Shown piece after piece: positions 53,041 to 61,398 of a stretch of 64,000 bases of DNA (its first letter is position 1; each line of letters starts with the position of its first letter). The notes under the pieces were generated by a model that saw only the letters and a list, made by a program, of their open reading frames with translations, was not told where the DNA came from and made no database searches. Made by a program: the position numbers and the translations under genes. The DNA comes from Streptomyces sp. NBC_01689 (GTDB taxonomy: Bacteria; Actinomycetota; Actinomycetes; Streptomycetales; Streptomycetaceae): contig NZ_CP109592.1 in the NCBI RefSeq assembly GCF_036250675.1, forward strand, positions 992,001 through 1,056,000. The letters run 5' to 3'.

Positions 53041-53137
53041 GAAGGCCGCGCCCGGCATCGGGTGTCCCGGTCCGGTGCGTACCGGGACACCCATCAGCAT
53101 CGTGACACCGGCCATGTGAGCGCGCCGCGCTGAACAG
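53041..53137 (-). repeat. Dispersed repeat, copy 2 of 3
   Basis: Read on the minus strand: CTGTTCAGCGCGGCGC, then GGCCGGTGTCACGATGCTGA. It matches the copies at 48331-48425 and 60508-60600 over its first half; the second half diverges. Confidence 0.5.
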
Positions 53138-53381
53138 AGCGGCCGGATGACGGACGGCTTCGCCCCGAGCCGTGCACAGCCCTTCAGACCGCACAACGAC
53201 GGGTGGCACAAGCCCAGGGCGATCTGCCCCAGGCAGGGAAGAGTGTGTGTGCAAGTCCCCAGGTCGACTGCGCCATAACCGTTGGCGTCGATGTCCGCCC
53301 GAGAGATGGGAGTCGGGCAGGTTCTCCGTCACAGTGAACGTACTCGACCGAGGGGAAGCCGTGGCGGGGGAAGGAGGACCG

Positions 53382-53948
53382 ATGACGGAACCCGGTCTGT
53401 TCGAGCTGGAAGCCGTTGTGGTGCGGCAGCCGAAGCGTTCACGGTGGCGTAGGTATGCGGGCCCCGCCTTGGCCGTGTCCACCGTGAAGGGGACTCCGCT
53501 CGCCTGGGTCACGTACTCCGACGACACGTACTCCCTCCTCACGAAAACGTCCGGTGAGTTCATTGTCGGCATCGAGCAGCTCGGGCCGGTGGAATTCCGC
53601 TTCACCGACGCCGCGGACCGGGAGGTCGGCACCGCCGGTGCCTCTGGACTCATCAAGACCCGGCAGCTGGGCCTCCAGTCGGAGCAGGGACGCCAACTAC
53701 TCCTCACACGGCCGGGTCTCCTGTTCGCCGAATGGCATCTCACGGAGACCGATCCGGAAGGGGGCCCAGCGCCGGAGATTCTCGGCCGGGTCACGGTGAG
53801 CACCATCGACTCGTGGATGGGGTTGCAGCAGTACGTTGTCGAAATGGACCCTCGCCTGGACGCCTCCGAACGGCGGACCGTCGTCGCCTCGGTCGTCTGT
53901 TTGCACCTGCTCCGCCGGCCTCCGGGTGCCCATATCGCGCCGGCGTGA
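53382..53948 (+). CDS. Hypothetical protein
   Basis: A 188-residue soluble protein, start MTEPGLFELEAVVVRQPKRS with AAGGAGG upstream. Beta-strand-like segments (WVTYSDDTYSLLTKTSGEFI, VEFRFTDAADREVGTAGASG, GLLFAEWHLTETDPEGG) followed by a basic C-terminal helix (ERRTVVASVVCLHLLRRPPG) recall a scramblase-like or LURP-type barrel, but this is weak. It has a good ribosome-binding site and looks intact. Neighbours give no functional hint. Confidence 0.6.
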   Translation: MTEPGLFELEAVVVRQPKRSRWRRYAGPALAVSTVKGTPLAWVTYSDDTYSLLTKTSGEFIVGIEQLGPVEFRFTDAADREVGTAGASGLIKTRQLGLQSEQGRQLLLTRPGLLFAEWHLTETDPEGGPAPEILGRVTVSTIDSWMGLQQYVVEMDPRLDASERRTVVASVVCLHLLRRPPGAHIAPA

Positions 53949-54043
53949 GAGGGGCCCTGGTGCTGTGTCTGGGACGATTCACCACCCCTGGAAAAGCATC
54001 CAGCGCAGCGTGCACGAGCTTGCGGCCCCTGCGCAGGCCCGCG

Positions 54044-54409
54044 TCAGCCGGCCGGAGGAGCTTCGTCGCCGACGATGAGCACGGCCAACTCCCGCAAGCG
54101 CCGGGTATACCGCAGTTCCTCTGCCCTGGTGATCACCCGCACGACGTGGTCCAGGTCCGCGACACCCTCGCGCAGGATCTGCATGCTCCCCGCATCTGGC
54201 GAGCCACCGCTGCTCAGCCAGGTGGACACACACCCTGCCACGGCCGCATCGAGCCACACCATGTCGATCCCGCACCTGGTGAGGACCACCCGGCGAGGGC
54301 AGAACTCCGCGAACTTCCCTGCCGCCTCCAGGGCCAACTGCGAGGCGCCCGTGGCCCGCACGGTGGCGGCCCGCACCCGGCACGGGCGGGTGGCGTGCAA
54401 CAGGCCCAA
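54044..54409 (-). CDS. Hypothetical protein
   Basis: A frame of about 121 residues. LALEAAGKFAEFCPRRVVLT, GIDMVWLDAAVAGCVSTWLS, ADLDHVVRVITRAEELRYTR read as amphipathic helices, which supports a real protein. The N-terminal 25 residues are basic and the true start may be later. No family recognised. The rest of 53949-54589 shows no gene. Confidence 0.4.
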   Translation of the reverse strand: MGLLHATRPCRVRAATVRATGASQLALEAAGKFAEFCPRRVVLTRCGIDMVWLDAAVAGCVSTWLSSGGSPDAGSMQILREGVADLDHVVRVITRAEELRYTRRLRELAVLIVGDEAPPAG

Positions 54410-54589
54410 CCGACGTGCTCAGCTCAAGCTGCCGCGGGGTCCGCTCCGATCTAGCGAGGCGGACATGCCGGGCTTCAGGGCCACTACAGGATCCGGTTCA
54501 GCTCACCGCTACCAGTTCCTCGGTCGAAGTTATGCGACATTCGTGTCCTGCCGACGAAGTAGACCGCCTCGCCGGGATGCCCCTCGCAT

Positions 54590-54793
54590 TCACTTGCTCT
54601 TTTGGGACCTATACCATGAAGCCAACATCGCCCATATCAGAAAAATAATTGCAACACCGATCCATGCCCGCGGAAAACCGCTGAAAGTTGCCGCGATGCC
54701 GATAATGATTCCGACGAGCAGCAGTCCGGTTGCGAATTGGAAGTAGCGTCGGATTGCGGCTTTTTGCCCTACATTTGACTCAAGGCCGGACAT
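54590..54793 (-). CDS. Small membrane protein, candidate immunity protein
   Basis: A 67-residue protein with two hydrophobic helices: YFQFATGLLLVGIIIGIAAT and AWIGVAIIFLIWAMLASWYR. Start MSGLESNVGQKAAIRRYF with GGGAGAAA upstream. The codon use (ATA, ATT, TTT) is richer in A/T than in flanking genes. It is the most distal of four tiny membrane proteins downstream of the RHS gene. Role as immunity to a membrane-active RHS tip is inferred from position. Confidence 0.65.
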   Translation of the reverse strand: MSGLESNVGQKAAIRRYFQFATGLLLVGIIIGIAATFSGFPRAWIGVAIIFLIWAMLASWYRSQKSK

Positions 54794-55240
54794 GATTTCT
54801 CCCTAATGAATAGGGGGTCCGGGGTACGACTGCTGCCGTACCCCGGATCTGAGTCACCCCGAAATTGCGTTACTGTCTAGATCGCAGGGCCCGAGCCGCG
54901 ATCCCCTGCCGACCGGTCTCCGCTGGCGGACACTCCGCGGTTCAGGATCCCGCAACCGCAGGCGGTCCCGGGCCGCAAGCAGCGCTGCTGGGCGATTTAC
55001 GAATCCCCGTTCAGCAAGGCACGAGGACGAGGTCTCGTCTCCGGGAAGATATCTTGAGAGGTCATGGTCCGCGGTTCCCAGCACGACCCGGCGGCGCCTA
55101 CCGGATCCGTGTGCTGCCGCCGTCTCAGCCAACTTCTGGAATTCGCCCAGGTCGTAGTTGGCGAGTATCTGACGCCGCGCGCTGATCCACTGGGGATTAC
55201 CGGACAGCGCTTAGGCGTCATGACTGGCTACTGCCTGATC
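54794..55240. other. No firm gene
   Basis: About 450 bp between two small membrane-protein genes. A minus-strand stretch (NPQWISARRQILANYDLGEF, QKLAETAAAHGSG) looks protein-like but has a stop just upstream and becomes arginine-rich. It could be a decayed toxin tip. Confidence 0.3.
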
Positions 55241-55429
55241 TCATCTAGGCGATGAGTTGCGGGGGCCGCGGATCATAAGCGCCGCCAGAATGGCTCCACA
55301 GATCACGGCAGCGATTCCCAGGACGAGTGGAATAACCGGTATGTGACCACCACTCCCGGTCACACTCAGTACGATCGCAGCAGCCCCGACCAGGAACATC
55401 ACCGCGATTGCAACCTTCAATCTCAGCAT
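55241..55429 (-). CDS. Small membrane protein, candidate immunity protein
   Basis: A 62-residue protein with two hydrophobic segments: LKVAIAVMFLVGAAAIVLSV and IPVIPLVLGIAAVICGAILA, ending in a basic tail RGPRNSSPR. AAAAGGA lies before the ATG. It directly follows the orphan RHS tip (55545-55859) in the direction of transcription, the usual place for its immunity gene. No known family. Confidence 0.65.
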   Translation of the reverse strand: MLRLKVAIAVMFLVGAAAIVLSVTGSGGHIPVIPLVLGIAAVICGAILAALMIRGPRNSSPR

Positions 55430-55544
55430 TGATCAATCCTTTTCCTTTTCATCTCCAGCGGAGGCTGCTAAGCAGTTTCGTGCCACTGGTCGTAACCGCC
55501 GACGATTCAGATGACTTCCGACTCGCCAGCCATCGCGGCGTCGG

Positions 55545-55859
55545 TTAACCGTAGGCTATTATGTCCGCCCCGTAGTGATCGGCGACTCCTCCGACAGCGC
55601 AGCTACCTATAACCGCCGCCACAGTGCCAGCTGGTCCGAAAATGCTTGCAAATTCGGTGACTCCGGACGTGGACGCTGCGGCAATTCCGGATAGGCATCC
55701 TGTGACCACACCGAAAATGTCACTACCGATGTCGAGCGCGTCAGACCAACTGAAGAGTCCAGTGGGGTCGATGCGGTTGACGGGGTCGCCTTCGGCGTAT
55801 GGGAGGCGGTCCACTCGCAGCAGCGCTTCGGCTGGCAGTTCCCAGCCGAAGCGCTGCAT
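55545..55859 (-). CDS. Orphan RHS C-terminal tip
   Basis: A 104-residue frame whose residues about 20-34 read PYAEGDPVNRIDPTGLF, the conserved junction at the end of an RHS core. A new hydrophobic tip follows: DIGSDIFGVVTGCLSGIAAA, EFASIFGPAGTVAAVIGSCA, VGGVADHYGADIIAYG. The glycine/alanine-rich helices suggest a membrane-inserting toxin. It shares a 37-bp identical DNA block with the main RHS gene (56577-56613). No RHS core precedes it, so it is probably a displaced tip module that recombination could put back in frame. Confidence 0.7.
   Translation of the reverse strand: MQRFGWELPAEALLRVDRLPYAEGDPVNRIDPTGLFSWSDALDIGSDIFGVVTGCLSGIAAASTSGVTEFASIFGPAGTVAAVIGSCAVGGVADHYGADIIAYG
55763..55799 (-). 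repeat. 37-bp RHS junction repeat, orphan copy
   Basis: Identical over 37 bp to 56577-56613 (starts TGGGGTCGATGCGGTTGACG). It encodes YAEGDPVNRIDP and marks the recombination point for tip exchange. Confidence 0.85.
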
Positions 55860-55951
55860 ATATCGCTCGCTCCCGCGTTACGTGTCTTGGTGTGCGAGTA
55901 CCTTTGGGTTGGCCGCGCTGGCGGCGATTGCGCTATGGCCTCAGAGAGATC

Positions 55952-56071
55952 TCATCGGTTCCTCTTGCCGAAGAGGAACAGAGCGACCCCTACCAGTACG
56001 ATGAATCCGAGGGTGAAGAAGAGCGCTGATTGTCCATCCTGCAGCAACGGCGGGGCAGAAAGAGACCACAT
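55952..56071 (-). CDS. Very small membrane protein (39 residues)
   Basis: MWSLSAPPLLQDGQSALFFT, then LGFIVLVGVALFLFGKRNR: a single transmembrane helix with a basic end. Its ATG overlaps the stop of the upstream 60-residue gene (TGATG), so the two are translated together. Candidate immunity or accessory peptide of the RHS system. Confidence 0.55.
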   Translation of the reverse strand: MWSLSAPPLLQDGQSALFFTLGFIVLVGVALFLFGKRNR

Positions 56072-56253
56072 CAATCTCGCCCCTTCTTGTTGCTGATCAG
56101 CCCCGCAGGCAGACAGAGGGCACCCCCCGCAATGAGCAGCCACCCGAGCGCTCCTGCCGGGCCGCCGGAAGAGATGGCCAGAAGAAGTGCACCGCAGACG
56201 AGAGCCAGCGTGCCGAAGAGCAGGATCTGAGCCCCTCTTCCTGGTCTGATCAC
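56071..56253 (-). CDS. Small membrane protein, candidate immunity protein
   Basis: A 60-residue protein with two hydrophobic helices: AQILLFGTLALVCGALLLAI and ALGWLLIAGGALCLPAGLIS. A basic N-terminus (MIRPGRG) and a tail NKKGRD flank them. It starts 73 bp after the RHS stop on the same strand and is coupled to the 39-residue gene, the expected position of an immunity gene for the RHS tip. Confidence 0.65.
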   Translation of the reverse strand: MIRPGRGAQILLFGTLALVCGALLLAISSGGPAGALGWLLIAGGALCLPAGLISNKKGRD

Positions 56254-56325
56254 TCATTCTCTCCGTTCGATAGCTCGGGGTGCTGGCGCAGGGCAATACA
56301 GGCTCCAGCACCCGAGATTGACCCG

Positions 56326-59300
56326 TCAGCTTTTGTAGGTGGCACCGATGTAGCCGCCTGCGGCCGCGCCGATAGTCATGCAGTAGGGCAGGGCGGGGAC
56401 GGCACCCGGTCCGGTAAACACCGCGGCTCCAGCTTCACAGAGACCTGTGATGCCGATGTCGGCGATCATGCCTGCGGTTGCCTTCTCGGCCGCTCCTGTT
56501 CCGCCGGTGAATCCCTCGTAGAGGATGGTCGCGATGCCGAGTCCGTCCCCGATGCTGCCCAGGCTGAGTAGGCCGTTGGGGTCGATGCGGTTGACGGGGT
56601 CGCCTTCGGCGTAGAGGTAGGGGTTCTGTTCCTTGCCGGAGGGGTCGGGCTGGGTGAAGCGGCCGATGTTGGCGTCGTAGTAGCGGGCCTGGACGTGGTA
56701 GAGGCCGGTGGGGTCCTGGTAGTTGCCGGCGAAGCGGTAGGGCTGGGCGACCGGTTCGGTGGACTGGGCCAGGATGCGGACGCCGCGGGGGCTGTAGGTG
56801 TAGGAGTCGACCTTGTTGCCGTCAGTGTCGGCGAGGGCGACGACCGAGCCGAGCGCGTCGGTGAGGTAGAAGTACGTCTTGCCCCCGGTCGTCATGGAAT
56901 TCAAGGTGCCCCCGGGTTCCCGGTTGAATCCCATGTCCGCCCCGGCGGTGGTCTTCGCGGACAGGCCGAGTGGGCCGTTGTGGAAGACGGTGTCGCCGAG
57001 CTTGATGCGTTCGCTCTGGTCGGTGTCTCGCCAATGCGGGTGTAGTCCGGGGTCGAGTCGGCGGCGGTCTCGTTGCCGATCTTGTCGTAGGACCAGGTGC
57101 CGGTCGAGGTGGACTTGCCGGTCATCTGCTGGGCGTCATTAATCGTGTACGTGGTGCCGCGCGGGCAGCCGGGGTCGGTGCCCTGGGAGGTAAGGTTGCC
57201 GGCGAGGTCGTAGCAGTACTGCCAGGAGTCGGCGATCGTGCCGTTCTGCTCTTCCTTGGCGTAGGAGAAGCGTCCTGCGCTGTCGTAGCTGTAGGTGCGC
57301 TTGAGGCCGGAGACGTTGTCGGTGGAGGTGCGGATCTTGCTGCCGTCCGTGGCCGCATTCGTGCCATACCCGTAGGTGTAGGCGAGGTCGACCAGCGTGC
57401 CCTGGTCGGAGGTCACCTTGATGCTCGTGGGCCGGTTGGACTTGTCCGGGTCGACCGTTTGCACCGTGCCGCCGGGGTAGGTGGTGGTGGTACGGACGTC
57501 GTTGTTGTTGTAGTCGTACGTTGTGATCCGGCCCTGCTGGTCCTTGAGCTGGCGGAGGTTGTTGACTTCGTTCCAGGTGTAGTCGATCGTGCCGGACGGG
57601 TCCGTGTAGTAGTCGACGTTGCCCGCTGGCGTGTAGGCGAGCAGAGTCTGCGAACCGTCCTGAAGGTGGCGGACCGTCTCACGCTGCAGCGGGTCGAACT
57701 CGTAGGAGAGCGTGCCCGTGCTATCGGTGCGCTGGCGGAGGTTGCCGTCGCCGTCGTACCAGTACTCGACGCGTGCGTGGTTGGTGGTGTCGACGATGCG
57801 GATGCGGTCGCGGTTGTCGTAGGTGTATGAGACGGTCTCGCCGCGGGCGTCGGTGACGGTCTTGGTGCGGCCAAGGCCGTCGTAGGTGTAGGTGGTCTTG
57901 GCCAGCGGGGCGGGCGGGGTGACGGTGTCGAGATTGCCCTGTGCGTCGTAGTGGAAGTCGGTGGTGACCGTCTTCGTCGACGACATCTTCGTCTGCTGGG
58001 TGCAGCGCTGACCCTCGAAGCCGCCGCAGGTGGGGGTCGACTTGTTGTAGGTGTAGGTGACGCTGCCGCCGCCGGTGCCGGTCTGGGCCACCGATGTGGT
58101 GTTGCCGACCGTGTCGTAGCCGAAGTCCGTCTTCTCGCCGTCCGGGTTGGTGGAGTCCTTGGGGACGTCGCCGCCGGCGATGGTCTGCCAGTGGTTGGTG
58201 GTGGTGCCGCCGGTGGGCATCGTGACGGTGTCGAGGTTGTTGCGGGAGTTGAAGCCGTAGTCAACGACGTTGCCCGGCGTGGTGCCCGAGCCCATCGCGT
58301 CGGTGGCGGTGTCGATGTTGTGGTTGGCGTCGAACTTCGTGGACCGCTTGTGGCCCTTGGCGTCCGTGACGTCAGTGACCTGTCCGTCGCCGTCGTGCTT
58401 GTACGTGGTGGAGTGGAACTCGGGGTCCTTGGCCGTCGTCGTGCCCGCGGCCGTGGCGGACGCCGAGCTGTAGCTGTAGGTCCACGTCGGGCCGGTATCG
58501 GCGGAACCGTTGAATGTTGTCGCGCGCAGCATGGAGGTGACGCGGTTGACGTCGTCGTAGGTGAAGGCGGTGATGCGGCCCTCGGCTGTGGTGATCTTGG
58601 TGACCCGGTTGGAGGTGTCGTAGCCGAAGGTGACCGTCTTGCCCTCAGTGTCCGTGGTGGCGGTCAGGTTGCCGCTCGCGTCCAGGGTGTAGGAGGCGGC
58701 GCGCCCCGTGTTGTCCTTGGCCTGCCAGAGCGTGGCGCTGGTCTTGGTCAGGTCGATCCAGCGTCCCGAGCGGGTCTCGGTCAGCTTGAATCCGCCGCCG
58801 GTGTGCTGGGCGACCGTGATAGTGCCGTGGTTGCGGTCGGTGACCTTCGTCAGCTTCCCGCTGGTGTCGTAGGTCTCCGTGGACCCCGACTTCCATCGGG
58901 TGAGCGTGAAGGTGTTGTCGCTGTTCTTCTTCAGGTCCTGCGAGTAGCCGGTCGGCGTGGTGTAGGTGCCGTCGCTGTTCTTTTTGAAGCGGACGGTCGC
59001 GCCCGAGTCGTCGTAGAGGATCGCTTCACTGGAGGAGAGCGAGAGGTAGCGCTCGTACTGCTGCCACCAGCGCTGCGAGACGCTGCCATAGGGCGCGTCC
59101 AGCGAGTTGTAAGTCCGCGCCAGGCGCAGATGCTGTCCCACACCGGCGACGTCGAAGTCGGTGCCGGTCAGCATCAGGTCACCGGTCGAGTAGTCGATCT
59201 TCGCTGCCAGCGCGTCGGTGATCGCAAAGCTGGTGGTGCGGTGCCAGGGGACATCGCCCTGTCCCTCGGGCACAAGGTTCATGACCGCCGCACCGGCCGC

Positions 59301-59618
59301 CGACGCCGCGGTCTTCTCCTTGCCGGAGGCCAAGACGTCAGCGCGGGCGCGCTGTTCGCGCAGCCACGGCAGATACGCCGCGTCGGTCGGAGTCTTCGAC
59401 GGCTTCGACTTCACCGGCCGGTTCGCACCGACCTTCACCGCGGGCATCGTGAAGCGCGGGCTGTGCCTACCCCACACCGAACCGCCCTTGCCATCAGCGG
59501 CGACAGCGGTCGCTGCCGGCAGGGCAGCCGTAGCAAGAGCAGCGGCCGTCACGACAGCGACAACTGAGGACTTTTTACGGGCACGCCGAATCGGCATGCC
59601 GGAAGCACGCGTGCGCAC
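56326..59618 (-). CDS. Secreted RHS/YD-repeat protein with hydrophobic C-terminal tip (frameshift near 57025)
   Basis: About 1,095 residues if one frameshift is corrected. N-terminal Sec signal KKSSVVAVVTAAALATAALP, then ATAVAA. Many YD repeats follow (TYTYDGLGRTKTVTDARGET, VSYTYDNRDRIRIVD, VEYWYDGDGNLRQRTDSTGT). The RHS core ends GLYHVQARYYDANIGRFTQP, DPSGKEQNPYLYAEGDPVNR, IDPNG. The variable tip is glycine/alanine-rich and hydrophobic (EKATAGMIADIGITGLCEAG, YCMTIGAAAGGYIGATYKS). Frame 1 loses phase near 57025 (TRIGETPTRAN) and the other frame continues SERIKLGDTVFHNGPLGL. The GTG at 59618 has GGGGGGA just upstream. It forms a shell that delivers or holds the tip outside the cell. Confidence 0.85.
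56577..56613 (-). repeat. 37-bp RHS junction repeat, core copy
   Basis: Identical to 55763-55799. It lies at the last codons of the RHS core, before the variable tip. Confidence 0.85.
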
Positions 59619-59797
59619 ATTCCCCCCACAGGAAAATCACGGCAGCCCCATCGACCACCGGAACACCGCACGTTGCCACAGCATTCGTATAAAAGTCCGG
59701 ATAGTTCCCCCGAAGTCTGTGATCACACGGACATGATCAAGCCAACCTGACCCCGGTTGAATCCGCTGGGGGCGTGGATTGCGGACCAGCGGCACTA

Positions 59798-59866
59798 AAC
59801 CGTTCCGGGTTCGGTAGGGACTCGATCATTTGAGAGGATCGAGTCCCTACCGAACCCGGAACGGTT
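59798..59866. repeat. Perfect 30-bp inverted repeat (69-nt hairpin)
   Basis: AACCGTTCCGGGTTCGGTAG and the next 10 bases pair perfectly with 59837-59866 around the 9-nt loop ATTTGAGAG. It lies 180 bp upstream of the RHS start and directly before an IS110-like remnant. It is too long and perfect for an ordinary terminator. Confidence 0.9.
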
Positions 59867-60485
59867 CACAAGGCCCTGATCGTCTCCGCGCCCGACGACC
59901 TCCGCGCCGAGCTGCGGAAACTCAAACGCTCGGCCCAGGTCACCCACTGTGCCCAGCTCCGGGACCGCCCGGCCCAGGACCTTGAGCACCGGATGACAGC
60001 ACGGGCCCTTCGATCCACCGCCCAGCAAGTCCAGGCCCTGCAGATTGAGGCCAAGGACCTTGAGAAGGAGATCCTTACCTTGGTCCGGGGGTCGCCCCAG
60101 AGCTCATCGGCCTGCTCGGCGTCGGGCCGATCACCGCAGCTCAGATCCTGGTCAGCTGGTCCCACCACGGCCGGTTCCGCTCGGAAGCTGCCTTCGCGTC
60201 CTTCGCCGGCGTCTCGCCGATCCCTGCCTCCTCCGGGCTCACCGACCGACACCGCCTCAACCGGAGTGGAGACTCAACCGTGCCATGCATACGATCACCT
60301 TGATCCGCATGCGGCTTGACCCCGCCACGAAGGCGTACATCGCCCGCAGAATCACCGAGGGGAAGACCCCTCGCGACGCACAGAGAGGCCTCAGGCGAGT
60401 TATCTGCCGCTCGATCTTCAAGGCTCTCGAACGAACTGACCGCACCAAGAGGGGGAGTATCGAGGAACCTACTCAAGCAGCTTGA
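59852..60485 (+). pseudogene. IS110-family transposase remnant
   Basis: Plus-strand pieces in three frames: HKALIVSAPDDLRAELRKLK and QQVQALQIEAKDLEKEIL; then PELIGLLGVGPITAAQILVS and RFRSEAAFASFAGVSPIPAS; then RLNRAMHTITLIRMRLDPAT and KAYIARRITEGKTPRDAQRG, ending at 60485. These are the C-terminal Tnp_20 domain blocks (GVGPITAA, FASFAGVSPIPASSG) of IS110-type transposases. The N-terminal DEDD part is missing. Confidence 0.75.
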
Positions 60486-60507
60486 CACGACATAGCAGCC
60501 TCGGGGG

Positions 60508-60600
60508 AAGCCGCGCACGGCGCGGGGTGCCGTGTGCAGTGCAGGACCGGCACCCAGCAGCATCATGACACCGCTCGCCGGCCCGTGCCGCGGTGAACAC
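60508..60600 (-). repeat. Dispersed repeat, copy 3 of 3
   Basis: Read on the minus strand: GTGTTCACCGCGGCACGGGC, CGGTGTCATGATGCTGCTGG, CTGCACTGCACACGGC. This copy is closest to copy 1 at 48331-48425. The remaining 60601-60708 has no gene. Confidence 0.55.
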
Positions 60601-60708
60601 AGCGACGAACCCGGGACCATCCAGCGTGCTCGGGGAGAGGCCTCTGACGCACTTGGCGGACGGCCTCTCGGAACCATTCGCCCGTCGCCGCGGACCTGGT
60701 CTGGGCTG

Positions 60709-61398
60709 TCAGCCGCTGCGCCCTGCCGTCCCGCCGGGCGCGACCAGTCCCGACTCGTACCCTGCGATCACCAGTTGGGCGCGGTCACGGGCTCCTAGCT
60801 TACCCATGATCCGGCTGACGTGGGTCTTGGCGGTGAGCGGGCTGAGGTCCAGCGTCCCGGCAACTTCCATGTTGTTCAGGCCTCGCGCGACGAGGGTGAG
60901 CACCTGCCGCTCCCGTGCGGACAGTGTGGCGAGGCGTTCCGGGGCCGGGCCGGCCGGCGGCGGGCCCTCCGGGAGGCGCAGGACCCGGGCGATGAGCCGT
61001 GCGGTCGGCCCTGGTGATAGGAGTGCCTCGCCCGTGGCGATCGTGCGTACGGCGTCGAGGAGGTCGGCAGGTCGGGTGTCCTTGACGAGGAAGCCGCTGG
61101 CGCCGGCCTGCAGCGCGGGCACGACGTGGTCGTCGCTGTCGTATGTGGTGAGTACCAGCACCCGGACCCCGGCCATGTCGTCGTCGGCGGCGATGAGCCG
61201 GGTGGCCTCGATGCCGTCCAGGTCAGGCATGCGAATGTCCATGATCACCACGTCGGGGCGGGCGGCGCGGGTCGCCTCCACGGCTTCCCGCCCGGTGGCC
61301 GCCTGCCCGACGACCCGCATGTCGGGGGCGGACTCGACCAGCATCGCGAAGGCCTCACGGACCAAGGTCTGGTCGTCGGCGAGCAGGACGCGGATCAC
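60709..61398 (-). CDS. NarL/LuxR-type response regulator
   Basis: A 229-residue regulator starting at GTG 61398 (IRVLLADDQTLVREAFAMLV). The receiver domain has the acidic pair DD, phospho-acceptor Asp in DVVIMDIRMPDLDG, and Thr and Lys in VLVLTTYD and GFLVKDTRPADL. The C-terminal GerE helix-turn-helix reads LSARERQVLTLVARGLNNME, VAGTLDLSPLTAKTHVSRIM, GKLGARDRAQ. The start overlaps the kinase stop by 4 bp (GTGA). It probably controls the operon that includes the MMPL transporter. Confidence 0.92.
   Translation of the reverse strand: MIRVLLADDQTLVREAFAMLVESAPDMRVVGQAATGREAVEATRAARPDVVIMDIRMPDLDGIEATRLIAADDDMAGVRVLVLTTYDSDDHVVPALQAGASGFLVKDTRPADLLDAVRTIATGEALLSPGPTARLIARVLRLPEGPPPAGPAPERLATLSARERQVLTLVARGLNNMEVAGTLDLSPLTAKTHVSRIMGKLGARDRAQLVIAGYESGLVAPGGTAGRSG

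Noticed and set aside
57951..59567. Plus-strand open frame of about 538 residues
   Set aside because: Antisense to the YD-repeat region of the RHS gene; it is a valine/glycine-rich mirror of the repeats.
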